DNA of 8,448 nucleotides from Sulfurimonas sp. (lineage in GTDB: Bacteria; Campylobacterota; Campylobacteria; Campylobacterales; Sulfurimonadaceae), in assembly GCA_021107375.1 (NCBI GenBank), contig JAIOSY010000182.1:1-8448 (forward strand). The letters are read 5' to 3'. The stretch's first letter is position 1. Every line of letters starts with the position of its first letter. Below the pieces are notes generated by a model, which had not been told where the DNA came from, did not search any database, and saw only the letters and a list, made by a program, of their open reading frames with translations. Both the position numbers and the translations under genes were made by a program. Shown one piece after another: positions 6,002-8,448 of the stretch.

Positions 6002-6925
6002 TTAAATAGAAGTTTTTATATTCTCAACAACACTAGCAATAAGTTTATCTCTAGCCTCAACAGATGTCCAAGCGATATGTGGAGTGATATAAAGATTTTC
6101 TTTGTTTTTAACAGATAAAAGTGGATGATTTTCTATCATTGGTTCTTTTATTAATACATCTAAACCAAAATAGATATTTTTCTCATCAACAATCTTCACA
6201 ACTGCCTCTTCATTGATGATACCCCCTCGTCCAAGGTTTAAAACGATACTCCCATCTTTACAAGTTAACAACTGTTCATAGTCTAAAAGGTTTGTAGTTT
6301 TCTCATTTAAAGGTGCATGGATTGTGATGATGTCACAAGACTTTAACATCTCATCAAGATTTTGTCTTTGGAAATCATCTGTACGATTTACACCACTTGT
6401 TGAGTAGTAAAAAACCTCTGCTCCAAAAGATTTTGCGATATTTGCAACTCCTCTACCGATAGCACCAAGCCCAATCACTCCCCACTTTTTACCTTTAATC
6501 TCAAAAAATGGTTTACTTACATCTGTAAAAATTGCACCTCGTGAATAAGTCCCATCTTTTACAACTTCATCATAATATCGAGAGTGTCCCATCAAATAAA
6601 ATAGCATTGAGAATGTGTGTTGAATTACTGAGTCAGTTGAGTATCCCGCTACATTTTCAACTTCGATGTTATTCTCTTTTGCACATGCCAAGTCAACATT
6701 GTTCATCCCAGTTGCTGCGATACAGATTAGTTTTAAATTCCCACATGCCAAGATGTGAGATTTATTTATAACAACTTTATTTGTTACGATAACATCTGCG
6801 TTAGTTATTCTCTGAAGTGTTTGTTCAGCTGATGTAGTTTGATAAACAATAACTTCACCAAGTTTATCAAAAGCACTTAAATCAGTTTCTCCAAAAGTTA
6901 GAGCATCTAAAAGAACGATTTTCAT
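6002..6925 (-). CDS. D-isomer-specific 2-hydroxyacid dehydrogenase (glycerate/hydroxypyruvate type)
   Basis: This soluble NAD(P)-dependent dehydrogenase interconverts a 2-keto acid and a D-2-hydroxy acid. With the start at 6925 (307 residues), the Rossmann motif GLGAIG is at 152-157, and the catalytic triad is R233 (LGRGG), E261 (KEP) and H283 (TPHIAW). At the end of the second Rossmann strand (FYYSTSG) there is no acidic residue, so NADP use is possible. The likely substrate is glyoxylate, hydroxypyruvate or a similar small acid, by family resemblance only. An ATG at 6937 is also in frame, but the ATG at 6925 is preferred: GGAG lies six bases before it, and that Shine-Dalgarno overlaps the upstream ATG. 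The gene follows a REP-like inverted repeat after purT and is almost contiguous with yqaA. Two CACATGCCA copies, 48 bp apart, fall in its N-terminal third. Confidence 0.88.
   Translation of the reverse strand: MKIVLLDALTFGETDLSAFDKLGEVIVYQTTSAEQTLQRITNADVIVTNKVVINKSHILACGNLKLICIAATGMNNVDLACAKENNIEVENVAGYSTDSVIQHTFSMLFYLMGHSRYYDEVVKDGTYSRGAIFTDVSKPFFEIKGKKWGVIGLGAIGRGVANIAKSFGAEVFYYSTSGVNRTDDFQRQNLDEMLKSCDIITIHAPLNEKTTNLLDYEQLLTCKDGSIVLNLGRGGIINEEAVVKIVDEKNIYFGLDVLIKEPMIENHPLLSVKNKENLYITPHIAWTSVEARDKLIASVVENIKTSI
6681..6692 (+). repeat. CCACATGCCAAG word, copy 9
   Basis: 11 of 12 (first base G). In the dehydrogenase gene, encoding D-L-A-C-A from the opposite strand. Confidence 0.7.
6741..6752 (+). 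repeat. CCACATGCCAAG word, copy 10
   Basis: 12 of 12. In the dehydrogenase gene, encoding I-L-A-C-G, 48 bp from copy 9 and in the same orientation. Confidence 0.75.
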
Positions 6926-6940
6926 ATATTTCTCCATCTA

Positions 6941-7002
6941 GTTCCCATGCTTTGCTTGGGAATTCATATATCAGTCTACATTCCCAAGCGAAGCATGAGA
7001 AT
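6941..7002. repeat. REP-like inverted repeat between purT and the dehydrogenase gene
   Basis: Two 23-bp arms (6941-6963 and 6980-7002) match at 20 of 23 positions and are separated by 16 bp. The arms share CATGCTT-y-GCTTGGGAAT. Each arm is itself near-palindromic (CCCA...TGGG), like intergenic palindromic units. No U-run follows on the minus strand, so it is not a classic terminator. Confidence 0.7.
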
Positions 7003-7016
7003 AAGTTTAAGTTTAC

Positions 7017-8180
7017 TTATGCATCTTTAATTTTAGTAATTAACTCACGAGATTTTTCTAGTGCTTTTTCTACTTCATCAAAAACTAAAGCAACTGCTAG
7101 TCTTCTACCTTTATGAGCTTCTGGTTTTGAAAAAACTCTTACAAATGAGTTGTCAGTAAATAAACTATCATCAACATCTACAACTGGAGCATAGTTATGA
7201 ACCTCTGATTTAAAAGCAGCAGATGCACCAGCACCATAAAAAGTAAATCCAAGAGGAAGCCCTAAAACAGCACGAAGATGAAGTGCAAATTCACTTTGAG
7301 ATTGAGTGATTAGAGTTACCATTCCTGTATCGTGTGGACGAGGAGAAACTTCAGAAAAATAAACCTCATCACCCTTGATAAAAAGTTCAACTCCAAATAA
7401 ACCTTGACCACCTAAACCATCAGTAATAGTTTTTGCCATCTCTTGTGAACGCTTTTTAGCTAACTCACTCATCTGCATCGGTTGCCATGAAAATACATAA
7501 TCCCCATCTCTTTGCTCATGCCCAATAGGCTCACAATAAACTGTCTCTTTCCCATTTCTAGCAGTAAGCATTGTAATCTCATAATCAAAATCAACAAAAG
7601 CCTCAACAATCAACTCACTAGCATCACCACGAGCCTCTTTTGCCATCTCCCAAGAGTTAGGTATATCACTCTCACTTCTTGCAACTGATTGCCCATGTCC
7701 TGATGAACTCATTACTGGTTTTATAACACATGGGAAACCTAACTCTTTTGCAGCTTCTAACATTCCATTTTCAGTAGTTACAAACTTATAAGGACCAGTT
7801 TTTAAACCTAACTCTTCTGCTGCAAATGTACGGATTTTTTTACGGTTCATAGTTTTAGAAACAGCGTCAGCATTAGGAATTACATTAAATCCCTCTTTCT
7901 CAGCTTCAAATAAAGCATCAATAGAAATAGCTTCAATCTCAGGTAAAATATAATCAGGTTTTTCACGACGAATAATCTCTAAAATCGCATCTTTATCTTG
8001 CATATTTACAACATAACTTCTATGAGCAACATGATGAGCACGAGCATTTTCATATCTATCAACAGCGATAGTCTCAAGACCTAATCGTTGAGCTTCGATA
8101 ATAACTTCTTTTCCAAGTTCACCAGAACCTAGTAACATAATTTTTTTTGAGTTTGATTTTAGAGGGGCAGAGAATTGCAT
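7017..8180 (-). CDS. purT: Formate-dependent phosphoribosylglycinamide formyltransferase (GAR transformylase 2)
   Basis: This cytoplasmic ATP-grasp enzyme converts glycinamide ribonucleotide, formate and ATP to formyl-GAR, the third step of de novo purine synthesis, without needing formyl-tetrahydrofolate. The N-terminal preATP-grasp domain starts with [15 protein letters not shown] (12-26) and includes [15 protein letters not shown]. The ATP-grasp core includes [31 protein letters not shown], the metal-binding region [20 protein letters not shown] and the PurT-typical [10 protein letters not shown]. The C-terminal part ([29 protein letters not shown]) also fits. At 387 residues it is full length (E. 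coli PurT has 392). AAGGA lies nine bases before the ATG, and a TATAAT box plus a 31-bp inverted repeat lie upstream. The start codon sits in CCACATGCAA, a degenerate form of the window's repeated word. The 91-bp gap downstream makes co-transcription with the dehydrogenase gene possible. Confidence 0.95.
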   Translation of the reverse strand: MQFSAPLKSNSKKIMLLGSGELGKEVIIEAQRLGLETIAVDRYENARAHHVAHRSYVVNMQDKDAILEIIRREKPDYILPEIEAISIDALFEAEKEGFNVIPNADAVSKTMNRKKIRTFAAEELGLKTGPYKFVTTENGMLEAAKELGFPCVIKPVMSSSGHGQSVARSESDIPNSWEMAKEARGDASELIVEAFVDFDYEITMLTARNGKETVYCEPIGHEQRDGDYVFSWQPMQMSELAKKRSQEMAKTITDGLGGQGLFGVELFIKGDEVYFSEVSPRPHDTGMVTLITQSQSEFALHLRAVLGLPLGFTFYGAGASAAFKSEVHNYAPVVDVDDSLFTDNSFVRVFSKPEAHKGRRLAVALVFDEVEKALEKSRELITKIKDA

Positions 8181-8184
8181 GTGG

Positions 8185-8215
8185 ATAATTCCTTCATTTA
8201 TATTGAAGGAATTAT
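8185..8215. promoter_or_regulatory. Inverted repeat over the purT -10 box and Shine-Dalgarno
   Basis: The perfect 12-bp arms ATAATTCCTTCA (8185-8196) and TGAAGGAATTAT (8204-8215) are separated by 7 bp. On the minus strand the upstream arm contains most of a TATAAT box (complement at 8211-8216) and the other arm contains the AAGGA Shine-Dalgarno of purT. The position suits an operator or a translational hairpin; no U-run follows, so it is not a classic terminator of flgE. Confidence 0.5.
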
Positions 8216-8216
8216 A
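8211..8216 (-). promoter_or_regulatory. Probable -10 box (TATAAT) of purT
   Basis: A perfect TATAAT lies on the minus strand about 30 bases before the purT ATG, within the 53-bp gap after flgE. No good -35 hexamer is seen. Confidence 0.5.
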
Positions 8217-8233
8217 TCAAAATAGAGTTAAAA

Positions 8234-8448
8234 CTATCGTTTTAGTCCGATAAGAGTTTCAAGAAGCTGATCTGAGGTAGTAATAGTTTTACCATTTGCC
8301 TGATAACCTCTTTGAATAATGATTAACTGAGTTAAGGCACGAGATAAATCAACATTTGAAGCTTCAAGAGCTGATGATTGAATAAATCCACGCCCAGCAG
8401 TTGCAGCAGTACCAATAATAGGATCACCAGAGTTGGCAGTTTGAATAA
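8234..8448 (-). CDS. flgE: Flagellar hook protein, C-terminal part (partial)
   Basis: The last 70 residues of a flagellar axial protein enter from the right edge and end at TAG (8234-8236). The stretch LEASNVDLSRALTQLIIIQR followed by GYQANGKTITTSDQLLETLI is the C-terminal D0 helix shared by hook, rod and hook-associated proteins (FlgE/F/G family). ITTSDQLLETL and the ending GLKR fit the hook protein FlgE best; FlgG usually has ISADEMLQ. The N-terminal bulk lies outside the window. FlgE polymerises into the extracellular hook linking the basal body to the filament. The gene reads towards purT, with a separate promoter in between. Confidence 0.85.
   Translation of the reverse strand, partial: IQTANSGDPIIGTAATAGRGFIQSSALEASNVDLSRALTQLIIIQRGYQANGKTITTSDQLLETLIGLKR

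Noticed and set aside
6532..6771. Open frames on + opposite the dehydrogenase and yqaA (6532-6771, 5879-6118) and opposite sdhA (4863-5057)
   Set aside because: They overlap strongly supported genes and show no recognisable protein features.
6926..6937. Upstream ATG as start of the dehydrogenase gene
   Set aside because: It overlaps the GGAG ribosome-binding site that fits the ATG at 6925, and the protein family typically begins MKIV.
7001..7020. Short inverted repeat ATAAGT...ACTTAT at the purT stop
   Set aside because: Six-base A/T-rich arms are too weak to support a terminator.
8185..8215. Rho-independent terminator of flgE
   Set aside because: No U-run follows the stem in the transcribed direction; the promoter and Shine-Dalgarno overlap makes a regulatory role more likely.

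Overview
The window is AT-rich bacterial DNA that looks like a member of Campylobacterota, possibly Sulfurimonas-like. The reasons are the codon use, a FlgE C-terminus of epsilonproteobacterial style, a small helix-turn-helix/coiled-coil protein resembling a family common in that phylum, and a membrane-anchor-less SdhA/SdhB pair. The taxonomic call is an inference from these genes; no marker gene such as rRNA is present. No rRNA, tRNA, CRISPR array, complete insertion sequence or phage gene was found.

Layout. Bases 1-80 encode a fragment of a histidine-kinase ATP-binding domain in one frame. They are joined abruptly to a DUF1538 membrane-protein gene in another frame (to 1761, + strand), which has two DUF1538 repeats and a C-terminal PII-like domain. 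This gene converges on a leftward block that fills the rest of the window, and a hairpin terminator overlaps both stop codons. In transcription order, the leftward genes are the end of flgE (8448-8234), purT (8180-7017), a D-2-hydroxyacid dehydrogenase (6925-6002), a YqaA-type membrane protein (5994-5590), sdhA (5295-3679), sdhB (3682-2981), yajQ (2928-2431) and a helix-turn-helix/coiled-coil gene (2418-1765). The sdhA/sdhB, yajQ/HTH and dehydrogenase/yqaA pairs overlap or are almost touching. TATAAT boxes lie before purT, sdhA and yajQ. The genes do not form one pathway: purine synthesis, 2-hydroxyacid metabolism, succinate/fumarate chemistry and housekeeping functions are side by side.

Repeats are the most striking content. 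(i) The 9-mer CACATGCCA occurs ten times, on both strands, between 2260 and 6752. It is read in two different codon phases inside genes and contains one start codon, so the conservation is at the DNA level; it resembles a DNA-uptake-type or other genome-signature word. (ii) The sdhA-yqaA gap is filled by a foldback, MITE-like element with arms of about 57 bp. Its left arm is interrupted by a 105-bp segment that has its own inverted ends, and its outer arm supplies the Shine-Dalgarno of sdhA. (iii) sdhA carries two in-frame copies of a 53-bp palindrome-bearing repeat in a linker, with a compensatory stem change between the copies. (iv) A REP-like inverted repeat lies between purT and the dehydrogenase.

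The Sdh-type enzyme is itself unusual. The histidine that normally binds FAD covalently is Gln, SdhB has a cysteine that could convert the 3Fe-4S centre to 4Fe-4S, and no membrane anchor gene is adjacent.
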